Of a stretch of 42,937 bases of DNA, positions 1-6,874 are shown piece after piece. The position numbers and the translations under genes were made by a program. This DNA is from a virus. Under the pieces are notes generated by a model. The model saw only the letters and a list, made by a program, of their open reading frames with translations, had not been told where the DNA came from and did no database searches. The stretch lies in IMG/VR virus record IMGVR_UViG_3300047667_000265, positions 1 through 42,937 of that record, one strand, 5' to 3'. Every line of letters starts with the position of its first letter. The first letter of the stretch is position 1.

Positions 1-1
1 T

Positions 2-142
2 AAGAAGGGCAACCACGCAGCGGCTAACGTTGCATTGAAGACGATTGGTCAACACACCGACGTAGACGCATTCGCTGCTGATAAGATCGAGATAGTCGAT
101 CCGGTGCAGGTGTACATCGATGGTGAGTTGTCTAAGGTATGA
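2..142 (+). CDS. terS: Terminase small subunit, C-terminal end (partial)
   Basis: The window opens inside this gene; 46 codons of its 3' end are visible, ending with TGA at 140-142. The visible peptide (…NHAAANVALKTIGQHTDVDAFAADKIE…) resembles the C-terminal part of phage small terminases, where the stretch ALKTIGQH is common. The small subunit recognises phage DNA and loads the large subunit for packaging. It overlaps the start of the large terminase gene by four bases (ATGA), which suggests translational coupling. The call rests on the short similarity plus position directly before TerL; the DNA-binding N-terminus is outside the window. Confidence 0.72.
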   Translation, partial: KKGNHAAANVALKTIGQHTDVDAFAADKIEIVDPVQVYIDGELSKV

Positions 143-2496
143 CAGCCGCGCCTAACTTCCTAGAACCCGCTATCCCAGCGAGCTTTCCGGTCACGGCACC
201 GCCACCTGACTTCTTCGCACCCACTACCGTCACTGACGAGGATGAGTTCAAGCTCACAGCGGCACAAGGCAAGGCGTTACAAACACTCACCAGCGATGCG
301 ATGTACTGCGCCCTCGGTGGTGGAGCACGTTGTCTTTCAGGTGACACGATGTTGGATGGACACACACAGACAGTTGCTGAACAGGCGCTTTACCCTGACA
401 AGCAGGTGCGTGTGCTCACAACCCACGGTTATCAATTGGTGGAGCCGCCATTTAAGAAAGGCACCACAGAGCTATTACACATAACGACGACAGAAGGTCG
501 CAGTGTCAAGGTGACACCTGACCATAGATTCTGGTCAGGCACCAACTGGGTGAGAGCCGACTCTTTGTGTCTTAACTCCCCTTTGGCCTCCCTGTTATCC
601 GAGCGAAACCATCATCGGTCCAGTTCGGAACCTTACCTTTCAAGGTTACGCGAAGGTGCTCAGCGTTGGACGCGAACACTCGTAAGTTGGATGGATCATT
701 GTTTTGGATATCACCGTCAATGTGATCCACGACTTCCCCCTTCTTCAACGGACGATCAAGACTTTCGTGCATCACTATCCGGTGAACAGGTGCGTAACCT
801 GTTGGGTCTGTCCCCTGCTTGCCACGCTTCGCTATTGCGCGAATCAGGTATCCAAACGGACCAGTCTTTGACACTCGACGAAGTATGTAACCTGATCGGT
901 CGTGAGTATGACCACCTTTCCAAGAAGGATGGTTCTCCATCTGTTGGTTGTGCTGTTTTATCCGAAGACCCCGTTTCCGCGCAAATTTACGCACGGTTTC
1001 GGAATTCACGTTCAGTTCGTCGGATATTTGAGGCGCTGTCATCTGAGACTCAATCATCGCACGAAGCATGTCGTAACGATCGATCCCAATCGGGCCAGTT
1101 CTTTTATCCCGCATATTCTGATACTCCTATAAACAATTATGTACTTGATAAGGTTTTGACTGTAACTCGAACCCCCAAGGAAGATTACTATACATTAAAC
1201 GTACCGTCAACCGAACAGTATTTCGCGAACGGATTGCTGCACCATAACTCTGGAAAAACTTTCTTGCTTGTCATGGCGGTATGTGCTAGGGCGCTGAAGG
1301 AGCCTAACTCAAGGCATGCTATATTTCGTTTCCGTCTTAATGCATTGATCTCATCTATTGTCCGTGACACGCTGCCCAAGGTGTTTAAGCTGAAATGGCC
1401 TGCCCTATGGGAGCTATGTAAGTACAATGGTCAGGACAACTTTCTGACTCTCCCGAACGGCTCCGAGATCTGGTTCGCAGGTCTCGATGATAAGGACCGG
1501 ACAGAGAAGATCCTTGGTATGGAGTTCGCGACACTATACTTCAACGAGTGCTCACAAATACCTTACGCGTCGGTCATTATTGCACTGACACGATTGGCAC
1601 AGAAGACGAAGACACTGACACTCAAGGCGTACTACGACTTTAACCCACCATCCAAAAACCACTGGACGTACCTACTCTTTGTCAAGAAGATCAACCCTGA
1701 TACCAAGCGTCCTCATCGTCACGAGTTCGACTACACATTCTATCTAATTAACCCTGGTGATAACCGTGAGAACCTAGATCCTAAGTACATCAACATGCTT
1801 GATGCACTCCCTGAGAAGGCGCGTAATCGATTCCTACTAGGTCGGTTCGCTGATGATGCCGATGGTGCATTGTGGACGGAGGAAGTCCTCGCCAACAACC
1901 GAGTGCTCAATGAGGAGCTACCAGAGTTCATTCGCATTGTCATCGCAGTTGACCCAAGTGGTTGCTCAGGACCAGAGGACTTCCGGTCTGATGAGGTGGG
2001 TCTGGTGGTGACAGCACTAGGCACCAACGGTGTTGCTTATCTACTTGAGGATCTGTCAGGACGGCATTCACCAGAGGAGTGGTCGAAGATAGCGAACGAT
2101 GCCTATCACCGTCACGCAGCAGATATTGTGGTGGGTGAGAAGAACTTCGGTGGTGACATGGTGCGAGCTGTGCTGCAGGCGAACAACCCTGACCTACCGT
2201 ACAAACATGTCACAGCATCCAGAGGCAAGGTGATACGAGCTGAGCCCGTTGCGATGCTGTACGAGAAGCAGAAGATCAGACACGTAGGTTACTTCACTGA
2301 GTTGGAGGATCAACTGTGTGGGTTCTCAGTATCAGGGTACAACGGGATGAAGAGTCCTGACAGAGCTGATGCGTTGGTGTGGGCAGTAACTGAGATGTTC
2401 CCACGTATTACAGAGAGCCAAGAGACACGTAATTGGACACCGCCTAAGAAAATACCCTATAATCAATCAGCAGCCAGATTTGACCGGAGAAATTAG
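139..2496 (+). CDS. terL: Terminase large subunit interrupted by an intein
   Basis: This is the ATP-driven packaging motor and nuclease. The precursor is 785 residues; removing the intein (residues 65-370) leaves a 479-residue terminase of normal size. The Walker A loop GGARSGKT exists only after splicing, because the intein lies between R64 and S371. A Walker B-like LYFNECS follows with E470. Nuclease acidic residues are visible at AVDPSG (D605) and SPDRADA (D741, D744). Start ATG139 overlaps the small-subunit stop. Since the P-loop is split, unspliced protein should have no ATPase activity, so packaging depends on splicing. Residues 145-325 of the precursor have no terminase or intein similarity, because they are the complement of an endonuclease gene. 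Confidence 0.95.
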   Translation: MTAAPNFLEPAIPASFPVTAPPPDFFAPTTVTDEDEFKLTAAQGKALQTLTSDAMYCALGGGARCLSGDTMLDGHTQTVAEQALYPDKQVRVLTTHGYQLVEPPFKKGTTELLHITTTEGRSVKVTPDHRFWSGTNWVRADSLCLNSPLASLLSERNHHRSSSEPYLSRLREGAQRWTRTLVSWMDHCFGYHRQCDPRLPPSSTDDQDFRASLSGEQVRNLLGLSPACHASLLRESGIQTDQSLTLDEVCNLIGREYDHLSKKDGSPSVGCAVLSEDPVSAQIYARFRNSRSVRRIFEALSSETQSSHEACRNDRSQSGQFFYPAYSDTPINNYVLDKVLTVTRTPKEDYYTLNVPSTEQYFANGLLHHNSGKTFLLVMAVCARALKEPNSRHAIFRFRLNALISSIVRDTLPKVFKLKWPALWELCKYNGQDNFLTLPNGSEIWFAGLDDKDRTEKILGMEFATLYFNECSQIPYASVIIALTRLAQKTKTLTLKAYYDFNPPSKNHWTYLLFVKKINPDTKRPHRHEFDYTFYLINPGDNRENLDPKYINMLDALPEKARNRFLLGRFADDADGALWTEEVLANNRVLNEELPEFIRIVIAVDPSGCSGPEDFRSDEVGLVVTALGTNGVAYLLEDLSGRHSPEEWSKIANDAYHRHAADIVVGEKNFGGDMVRAVLQANNPDLPYKHVTASRGKVIRAEPVAMLYEKQKIRHVGYFTELEDQLCGFSVSGYNGMKSPDRADALVWAVTEMFPRITESQETRNWTPPKKIPYNQSAARFDRRN
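572..1114 (-). CDS. HNH homing endonuclease encoded antisense inside the TerL intein
   Basis: A 180-residue protein read on the opposite strand to terL. Residues 12-56 look like a helix-turn-helix (ISDELNVNSETVRKFARKRG), as in many phage HNH endonucleases. The HNH core spans about 105-153: VHRIVMHESL (H111), EVVDHIDGD (D130, H131), NNDPSNLRV (N139, N143) and H153, matching the HNH_3 type. The ATG at 1114 is preceded by AGGAG at nine bases. The gene starts just before intein block F and stops (572-574) just after block B, so it fills the usual endonuclease slot. Inferred role: cutting intein-free terL alleles at the P-loop to drive homing. It needs a minus-strand transcript; only a weak -10-like CATAAT (1136-1141) is visible upstream. 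The intact domain order argues against a chance shadow frame. Confidence 0.93.
   Translation of the reverse strand: MRDKRTGPIGIDRYDMLRAMIESQMTAPQISDELNVNSETVRKFARKRGLRIKQHNQQMENHPSWKGGHTHDRSGYILRRVSKTGPFGYLIRAIAKRGKQGTDPTGYAPVHRIVMHESLDRPLKKGEVVDHIDGDIQNNDPSNLRVFASNAEHLRVTLKGKVPNWTDDGFARITGRPKGS
1124..1128 (-). promoter_or_regulatory. Shine-Dalgarno of the antisense endonuclease gene
   Basis: On the minus strand AGGAG lies nine bases before the ATG at 1114, within the context ATAGGAGTAT. It decides the start of the nested gene and shows that the antisense frame carries its own initiation signal. The same bases encode part of the C-terminal splicing region on the plus strand. Confidence 0.75.
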
Positions 2497-2733
2497 ATGG
2501 GTAAGGAAATTGAAAGAGCAACTAAAGATGTAGCCAGCGTGGCAACACTTGGTAAATCGAATTACATTAAAAATAAACTCATGCCTGACACACCTGACCT
2601 ACCAGATGAGCCAGAGGGTGCGCCCGTAGCCGACGACGATGCAATTAAAACTGCGAATCGACGTAAGGCCGCTAAGCGTAGATCAGGTGGTAGAGCCGGT
2701 ACTATTTTAACGGAGGGATCGAAACTTGGCTAA
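2497..2733 (+). CDS. Small conserved protein between terminase and portal
   Basis: A 78-residue protein starting directly after the terL stop. The N-terminus is MGKEIERATKDVASVATLG; the middle is acidic and proline-rich (DTPDLPDEPEGAP); the C-terminus is basic, then RRSGGRAGTILTEG. Small proteins with a similar basic R-x-G-R-A-x-T-I-L-T ending are frequent at this position in podovirus genomes, as far as I recall. No enzymatic motif is visible and the function is not known. A virion assembly role is inferred from position only. It overlaps the portal start by eight bases. Confidence 0.8.
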   Translation: MGKEIERATKDVASVATLGKSNYIKNKLMPDTPDLPDEPEGAPVADDDAIKTANRRKAAKRRSGGRAGTILTEGSKLG

Positions 2734-4273
2734 ATCCTTCACAGAGCTTGCGGCGCTCAGCAACCAGCTCTTTAAGTTCCAATATCCGATGCTGACGTTG
2801 TATCAAACGTTGGCTGACCATTTCTATCCTGAACGAGCTGACTTCACAACAACACGTAACGTAGGCCAGGAGTTCGCTGATAACTTGGTGGACTCATACC
2901 CTGTCATTGTACGTCGTGACCTTGGTAACGCATTCAATGCCATGTTACGTGATGGTCATTGGTTCAAGATATCCACACAAGAAGCTAGTCATGATCGGGA
3001 AGGTACCGCATGGTTAGAGTGGGCAACCCAAGTACAACGTAAGTCAATGTATCAACGTAGTGCGGGGTTCAATCGTGCTGTTAAACAGGGTGATCATGAC
3101 TTCGCTACTTTCGGTCAATGTGTCATCTCAATCGAGATGAACCGTAAACGTAATGGCCTACTATATCGTAACTGGCACCTGCGCGATGTCGCATGGCGTG
3201 AGGACGAGACAGGTGAGGTGGGTGACATAACCCGCAGATGGAAGCCTACTAACATTGACCTCAAGACTATTTTTGGTAACAAGGTGCATCCGAAAGTTAT
3301 AGAGGCGTGTATCAAAGAACCCTACTCTGAAGTTGATGTAAGACACATTGTCTTATCATCAGAAGTGTACGGTGATGAATCAATGAAGCAGCACCCCTAC
3401 GTCAGCATTTACATTGACATGGTGAATGAGCACGTCATTGAGGTTCAACCTCTTACAAACAAATACTATGTTGTACCACGATTTCAAACCATCGCGGGTC
3501 AACCCTACGCGTACAGTCCAGCGACGGTAGCAGGTCTACCTGATGCGCGGTGTTTACAGGCGATGACTCACACACTACTTGAGGCGGGTGAGCGGTACGC
3601 ACGACCACCGATTATAGCCACATCTCAAGCAGTACGAGGTGACGTTGACTTGGCACCCAATGGTATTACATGGGTGGACAAGGATTATGACGAGAAGCTA
3701 GGTGCAGCACTAAGACCTATGTACCAGAGCCAAGGGGGATTCCCTATTGGGCTTGAGTTACGTAGTGAGATTAAGAACATCCTGTCCAGCGCATTCTATC
3801 TGAATAAGATTACGCTACCGCAGGGTGATCACGAGATGACTGCGACTGAGACCATCGAACGCATGAAGCAGTATCGACGCGAGGCGTTGCCACTATTTAT
3901 GCCAGTTGAGTCTGAGTACAACGGTCAAGTATGCGAGATCACATTCGATCTTATGATGAAGAATAACCTTTTCGGTTCACCTCACGACGTACCACAGTCT
4001 TTACGTGGTGCAGAGGTCGAGTACCAATTCGAATCACCATTGACATCCAGTGCTGAAGAGAAGAAGGTTAACCAGTTCCACCAGACAGCACAGTTACTTG
4101 CTGAGACCGTACAGTTTGATCCTACAGCCACAGCAAACGTGAACCTAGATGAAGCATTACGTACAGCAGTGAAGGGCACAGGGGCTCCTGAGTTCTGGCT
4201 GAACGATCCTAAACAAGTAGCACAGCAAAGAGCACAGCAGCAGGCGCAAGCAGCACAGGAGCAAGTGCAATGA
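2726..4273 (+). CDS. Portal / head-tail connector protein (T7 gp8 type)
   Basis: A 515-residue protein resembling the phage head-tail connecting protein family. That family forms the dodecameric portal at the capsid vertex, through which DNA is packaged and ejected. The N-terminal segment (LADHFYPERADFTT…) and the region around residues 370-390 (HEMTATETIERMKQYRREALPLF) are typical. The start is a TTG at 2726, supported by GGAGG at 2712-2716; the first ATG downstream would cut off the conserved N-terminus. The C-terminus is a glutamine/alanine-rich tail (QQRAQQQAQAAQEQ). It overlaps the next gene by four bases. Confidence 0.93.
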   Translation: MAKSFTELAALSNQLFKFQYPMLTLYQTLADHFYPERADFTTTRNVGQEFADNLVDSYPVIVRRDLGNAFNAMLRDGHWFKISTQEASHDREGTAWLEWATQVQRKSMYQRSAGFNRAVKQGDHDFATFGQCVISIEMNRKRNGLLYRNWHLRDVAWREDETGEVGDITRRWKPTNIDLKTIFGNKVHPKVIEACIKEPYSEVDVRHIVLSSEVYGDESMKQHPYVSIYIDMVNEHVIEVQPLTNKYYVVPRFQTIAGQPYAYSPATVAGLPDARCLQAMTHTLLEAGERYARPPIIATSQAVRGDVDLAPNGITWVDKDYDEKLGAALRPMYQSQGGFPIGLELRSEIKNILSSAFYLNKITLPQGDHEMTATETIERMKQYRREALPLFMPVESEYNGQVCEITFDLMMKNNLFGSPHDVPQSLRGAEVEYQFESPLTSSAEEKKVNQFHQTAQLLAETVQFDPTATANVNLDEALRTAVKGTGAPEFWLNDPKQVAQQRAQQQAQAAQEQVQ

Positions 4274-4536
4274 TAGAAGTCGTGATCAATGGTAAGGCAC
4301 ACTCAGTAGATGAGGCACGTAAAATATATGTACAGCTTCATGCTTTGTTCGGTGAGAAGAAATACGAGACATCATACAAACCACACACTTCGTTCTCTAA
4401 AGACCTGATCTGTGGTGGTGATATTTTGGTAAAACCATATTCTTCGATGGATGAACTTGCATTCAAAGTTGAAGAACAGTGGGGACCACCTGAGTCGTTA
4501 AACCAACGAGATACAGTATGTACAATGGATATGTAA
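4270..4536 (+). CDS. Hypothetical protein
   Basis: An 88-residue protein starting at an ATGA overlap with the portal stop. It begins MIEVVINGKAHSVDEARKIY, which looks like a small alpha/beta fold, and shows no catalytic or metal-binding motif and no membrane segment. It lies between the portal gene and a 155-base non-coding stretch. I do not recognise the family. Confidence 0.7.
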   Translation: MIEVVINGKAHSVDEARKIYVQLHALFGEKKYETSYKPHTSFSKDLICGGDILVKPYSSMDELAFKVEEQWGPPESLNQRDTVCTMDM

Positions 4537-4691
4537 AGACTCCCTAGGTCGGGGAGTACCCGACTTAGACGAAAGCTTTCTAATAGGAGGTGATTAGTCT
4601 CGTGCAGTGTACGTGAAAGCGTGTCAACCTGTAGGCTTAGCCATCCTCAAGGACCGCGAAGCCATTATAATTATAATCCGTGGAGGATAAT
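4537..4691 (+). promoter_or_regulatory. Structured intergenic leader before the Tad2-like gene
   Basis: A 155-base gap in a genome with almost no gaps. It holds two overlapping inverted repeats that cannot form together: ACTCCC…GGGAGT (from about 4540) and GTCGGG…CCCGAC (from about 4550). It also holds the palindrome GAAAGCTTTC and the stem CTAAT…ATTAG whose loop exposes AGGAGGTG (4585-4592). That loop is a near-perfect Shine-Dalgarno, but only a GTG at 4602 follows, with a four-codon reading frame ending in TGA. A second Shine-Dalgarno (GGAGG, 4682-4686) serves the next gene at 4692. This looks like an attenuator or regulatory leader; no known riboswitch was recognised. Confidence 0.4.
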
Positions 4692-5162
4692 ATGAGAGTG
4701 AAAGTAAGAGAACAGTACGATGCTATCGTGGGTAATTATAAAATTCGAATGGATGACACTGAGTCAGGGAACCATGTTTTCGATGAATATGAAGAAGGTG
4801 GTAAGCCACAGGCTCTTGCTCGAATGAGAGAGAAGCTAGAATCGATGGTTACACCTGAATTGGATACCGAGATTGAAAGTAGAGGTTTTGGTTGGGCTAT
4901 CGATAAGTTAAAGAATGGTGATAAGGTAGCTCGTCAGGGATGGAACGGTAAGGGAATGTGGTTAATATTAGTCCCTGGTTCAGAAAACATCAAACCCGTG
5001 GCTGGCACTCCGTACAGTAAAGCAGGTCTAGTCGAAGAAATACAGATACTTCCCCACATAGATATGTACACCACTGACAGCTCAGGCCGTCGTGCGATGT
5101 TGTGTGGGTGGTTGGCTTCACAAACTGATATGTTATCAGACGATTGGCAGACAGTTCCATGA
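4692..5162 (+). CDS. Tad2-like (DUF2829) anti-defence protein with an N-terminal extension
   Basis: A 156-residue protein. Residues about 68-155 match the DUF2829 family: FGWAIDKLKNGDKVARQGWN, GKGMWLILVPGS, LPHIDMYTTD and GWLASQTDMLSDDWQ. DUF2829 is the Tad2 family, whose characterised members bind the cyclic ADP-ribose-type signal of Thoeris defence and so block immunity. Whether this copy binds such a ligand is inference. The first 65 residues (MRVKVREQYDAIVGNY…) are not part of the usual short Tad2 and are unrecognised. ATG4692 is chosen over the in-frame GTG at 4680 because GGAGG sits five bases before it. Its place among virion genes is unusual for an anti-defence gene. Confidence 0.85.
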   Translation: MRVKVREQYDAIVGNYKIRMDDTESGNHVFDEYEEGGKPQALARMREKLESMVTPELDTEIESRGFGWAIDKLKNGDKVARQGWNGKGMWLILVPGSENIKPVAGTPYSKAGLVEEIQILPHIDMYTTDSSGRRAMLCGWLASQTDMLSDDWQTVP

Positions 5163-5437
5163 GCGATGTACCTCAGTCTCTCAAAGTAGATAAATTAACA
5201 AAGCAAGAGGTTGTTGCGTTGCAGGATCTCAATAAAGGGACCGCGACAGAGTATCAGCAGAAACTTGCACTGCATGTTATTGTGAATAAATTTGCACGAG
5301 CACAAGATTTATTATATATACCAGATTCATTTGACCAAACAGCGTTGCTCAATGGACGAGCGTTCGTAGGTCAGCAAATACTAAAATACTTAAATATACC
5401 CGTGGGGAAACTAGATGAAACACTTTCTAATGAATGA
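5159..5437 (+). CDS. Hypothetical protein, possibly Bbp19-like
   Basis: A 92-residue protein, largely helical. It contains FDQTALLNGRAFVGQQILKYL, a segment that recalls small proteins preceding the scaffold gene in other podoviruses (Bbp19-like). That comparison is from memory and weak. ATG5159 overlaps the previous stop as ATGA and is preferred to an upstream TTG at 5144. It overlaps the scaffold gene by 23 bases. Confidence 0.7.
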   Translation: MSDVPQSLKVDKLTKQEVVALQDLNKGTATEYQQKLALHVIVNKFARAQDLLYIPDSFDQTALLNGRAFVGQQILKYLNIPVGKLDETLSNE

Positions 5438-6359
5438 AGCAGGCGACGGTGATCTATCAGGTGGCGCAGCACCAGTAGACACCGTAATTAGCGCAGCAGC
5501 CGATCCAGCACCAGCAGCCGATCCAGCACCAGCAGCCGATCCAGCACCAGCAGCCGATCCAGCACCAGCAGCCGATCCAGCACCAGCAGCCGAAGTTGAT
5601 TGGCGTGATGCAATGGCGGGTGGCGACGAAAAGAAGATGAACCAACTCAAGCGGTTCACGGATGTCGGTAAACTGTCTGAAGCATATTTCAATGCACAAG
5701 AAAAGATTCGCGCGGGTGAGACTAGCAATGGTCTACCCGACAACCCTACTGATGAACAATTAACTGCATACCGCGAAGCAAACAATGTACCCGCTACTGC
5801 TGCTGACTACGCGTTGTCTCTCGATGAAGGTTTAGTCCTTGGTGAGATGGACGAAGGTATCATGAAGGGCGTGTACGATGTAGCCCACCAGAACAACGTG
5901 AGCAACGAAGCGGTTAGTCAGATGACCAATGCTATGTTGAAAGGGCGTGAGTTAGAGAGTCAAATGCTCACCAAGCAAGATGGTTTAGATGTACAAAACT
6001 CTAACGCAATGCTCCGTGATAACTGGGGTCAAGATTACGAAATGAATGTGGGTCTGGTGCAAGGTGTACTCGGTAGCCTGCCTGAATCAGTCCGTGATGA
6101 TTTCGCCAGCGCTCGATTAGCAGACGGCACTGCAGTATTCAACTCACCTGAGATGATGAACTTCTTTGCTGAAGCAGCTCGTGCAATCAACCCTGCAGCT
6201 ACGGTTGTACCTGCTGGTACCGGTAACCCAACACAAGCAGTCACAGGTCGTATCGCTGAGCTTGAAGGTAAGATGAGCGGTGACGGATGGCATAAGGACA
6301 GTGCATCACAAAAGGAGCTACTGAACCTCTACGATGCGAGAGAAAGGTTGTCTAAGTGA
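5415..6359 (+). CDS. Capsid scaffolding protein (putative)
   Basis: A 314-residue acidic, largely helical protein between the portal and the major capsid gene, the standard scaffold position. Residues about 29-58 are five copies of ADPAPA, a flexible linker. After that come WRDAMAGGDEKKMNQLKRF and the segment ADYALSLDEG, both typical of T7-group scaffold or capsid-assembly proteins. The C-terminal ~60 residues (ELEGKMSGDGWHKDSASQKELLNLY) are the likely capsid-binding helices. The start is preceded by GGGGA at six bases. Scaffold proteins direct procapsid assembly and leave before maturation; that role here is inferred. Confidence 0.8.
   Translation: MKHFLMNEAGDGDLSGGAAPVDTVISAAADPAPAADPAPAADPAPAADPAPAADPAPAAEVDWRDAMAGGDEKKMNQLKRFTDVGKLSEAYFNAQEKIRAGETSNGLPDNPTDEQLTAYREANNVPATAADYALSLDEGLVLGEMDEGIMKGVYDVAHQNNVSNEAVSQMTNAMLKGRELESQMLTKQDGLDVQNSNAMLRDNWGQDYEMNVGLVQGVLGSLPESVRDDFASARLADGTAVFNSPEMMNFFAEAARAINPAATVVPAGTGNPTQAVTGRIAELEGKMSGDGWHKDSASQKELLNLYDARERLSK
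5499..5588 (+). repeat. Five tandem 18-bp repeats in the scaffold gene
   Basis: The unit GCCGATCCAGCACCAGCA is repeated five times without mismatch and encodes (ADPAPA)5. The copies are identical at synonymous positions, so expansion is recent or the array is kept uniform by slippage. The copy number is likely to vary between isolates and in assemblies. Confidence 0.95.
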
Positions 6360-6727
6360 AGTATGATGACTTCGACGTAGAGACTTTCAACGACAAAGGT
6401 ACGGTACGTGTGACGCATAAAGCGTCCGGTACCACTCGGATGTCTAATGATGTCACACAAACCGGTATCACATATTTGATGCAAGATATCGGTGACGAGA
6501 TTAACGCGAAGAAGCGACCTCTATCGTTCGCCATAGCACTGGCAGCAGTGATCGAAGAGGGAAAGGGTATGCGTATTGAGGGTGATACCGCAGTGGTACG
6601 CGCTCAGTTTCCAGATGAATATTCGATGATGGATCTACCATATCTCTACATCGATCGTGAAGTCGGTAGGCACCCTTGGACGGTAGATTCATGCGCACCT
6701 TTCGCTACATGGTTGATAGTTGATTAA
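6356..6727 (+). CDS. Hypothetical protein before the capsid gene
   Basis: A 123-residue protein starting at GTG6356, which overlaps the scaffold stop (GTGA). It is a mixed alpha/beta protein (FDVETFNDKGTVRVTHKASG…, …RIEGDTAVVRAQFPDEY) without recognisable motifs. No signal peptide or membrane segment is visible. Coupling with the scaffold gene suggests a capsid-assembly role, but this is only context. Confidence 0.65.
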   Translation: MKYDDFDVETFNDKGTVRVTHKASGTTRMSNDVTQTGITYLMQDIGDEINAKKRPLSFAIALAAVIEEGKGMRIEGDTAVVRAQFPDEYSMMDLPYLYIDREVGRHPWTVDSCAPFATWLIVD

Positions 6728-6874
6728 TCATGTGGTAAGTTTAAAGCACTAACCATTGACCCTCGATGTTAACGAGCGGCCCCTACACGTAGGCTAACCC
6801 GCAGAAGTGACTGAAAGCTAACTCAAACTTAGTGAATCATTTATCTTTTTAACATAATCATTGAGGAGGACATT
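6728..6874 (+). promoter_or_regulatory. Structured leader of the major capsid gene
   Basis: A 147-base gap before the capsid gene. TAAGTTT (6736-6742) can pair with AAACTTA (6825-6831), closing a domain of about 95 bases that contains smaller hairpins such as CTCG…CGAG and CCTA…TAGG. A strong Shine-Dalgarno (GAGGAGG) follows at 6863-6869. No tRNA or known riboswitch is seen, and no convincing sigma70 promoter. An mRNA-stability or processing element for capsid expression is inferred. Confidence 0.35.

Larger units (their letters stand above)
331..1248 (+). mobile_element. Intein 1 (in TerL), class 1, with nested antisense endonuclease gene
   Basis: This is an in-frame protein-splicing element of 306 residues. 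It begins with Cys1 (CLSGDTMLDG, block A). Block B is VTPDHRF, the T-x-x-H motif, at intein residues 62-68. Blocks F and G are DYYTLNVPSTEQYFANG and LLHHN, giving penultimate His and terminal Asn, and Ser is the +1 extein residue. All catalytic residues of a class 1 intein are therefore present. The splicing domain is only about 80 residues at the N side plus 45 at the C side, a mini-intein size. The roughly 180 residues between have no DOD or HNH motif in this frame; the complementary strand of that stretch encodes an HNH endonuclease. Boundaries are set by exact restoration of the P-loop. Confidence 0.95.

Noticed and set aside
902-1132. A 76-codon plus-strand frame inside the TerL intein
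   Set aside because: It overlaps both the sense intein frame and the antisense endonuclease, has no domain, and lacks a clear ribosome site at its start.
4537-4691. Possible group I intron or homing remnant before the Tad2-like gene
   Set aside because: It is too short and lacks recognisable catalytic-core pairings; flanking genes are complete.
4680-4691. GTG4680 as start of the Tad2-like gene
   Set aside because: The GGAGG at 4682-4686 overlaps it and is properly spaced for ATG4692.
5411-5785. A 124-codon minus-strand frame over the scaffold repeats
   Set aside because: Its content is the complement of the ADPAPA repeat (repeated Ala/Gly/Ser), so it is a shadow of the repeat.
6736-6831. 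Possible tRNA (seven-base closing stem TAAGTTT/AAACTTA)
   Set aside because: No T-stem pairs next to the 3' strand and there is no T-loop consensus, so it is not a tRNA.
6829-6858. Possible sigma70 promoter for the capsid gene (CATAAT at 6853-6858)
   Set aside because: No acceptable -35 element lies at 16-18 bases upstream.
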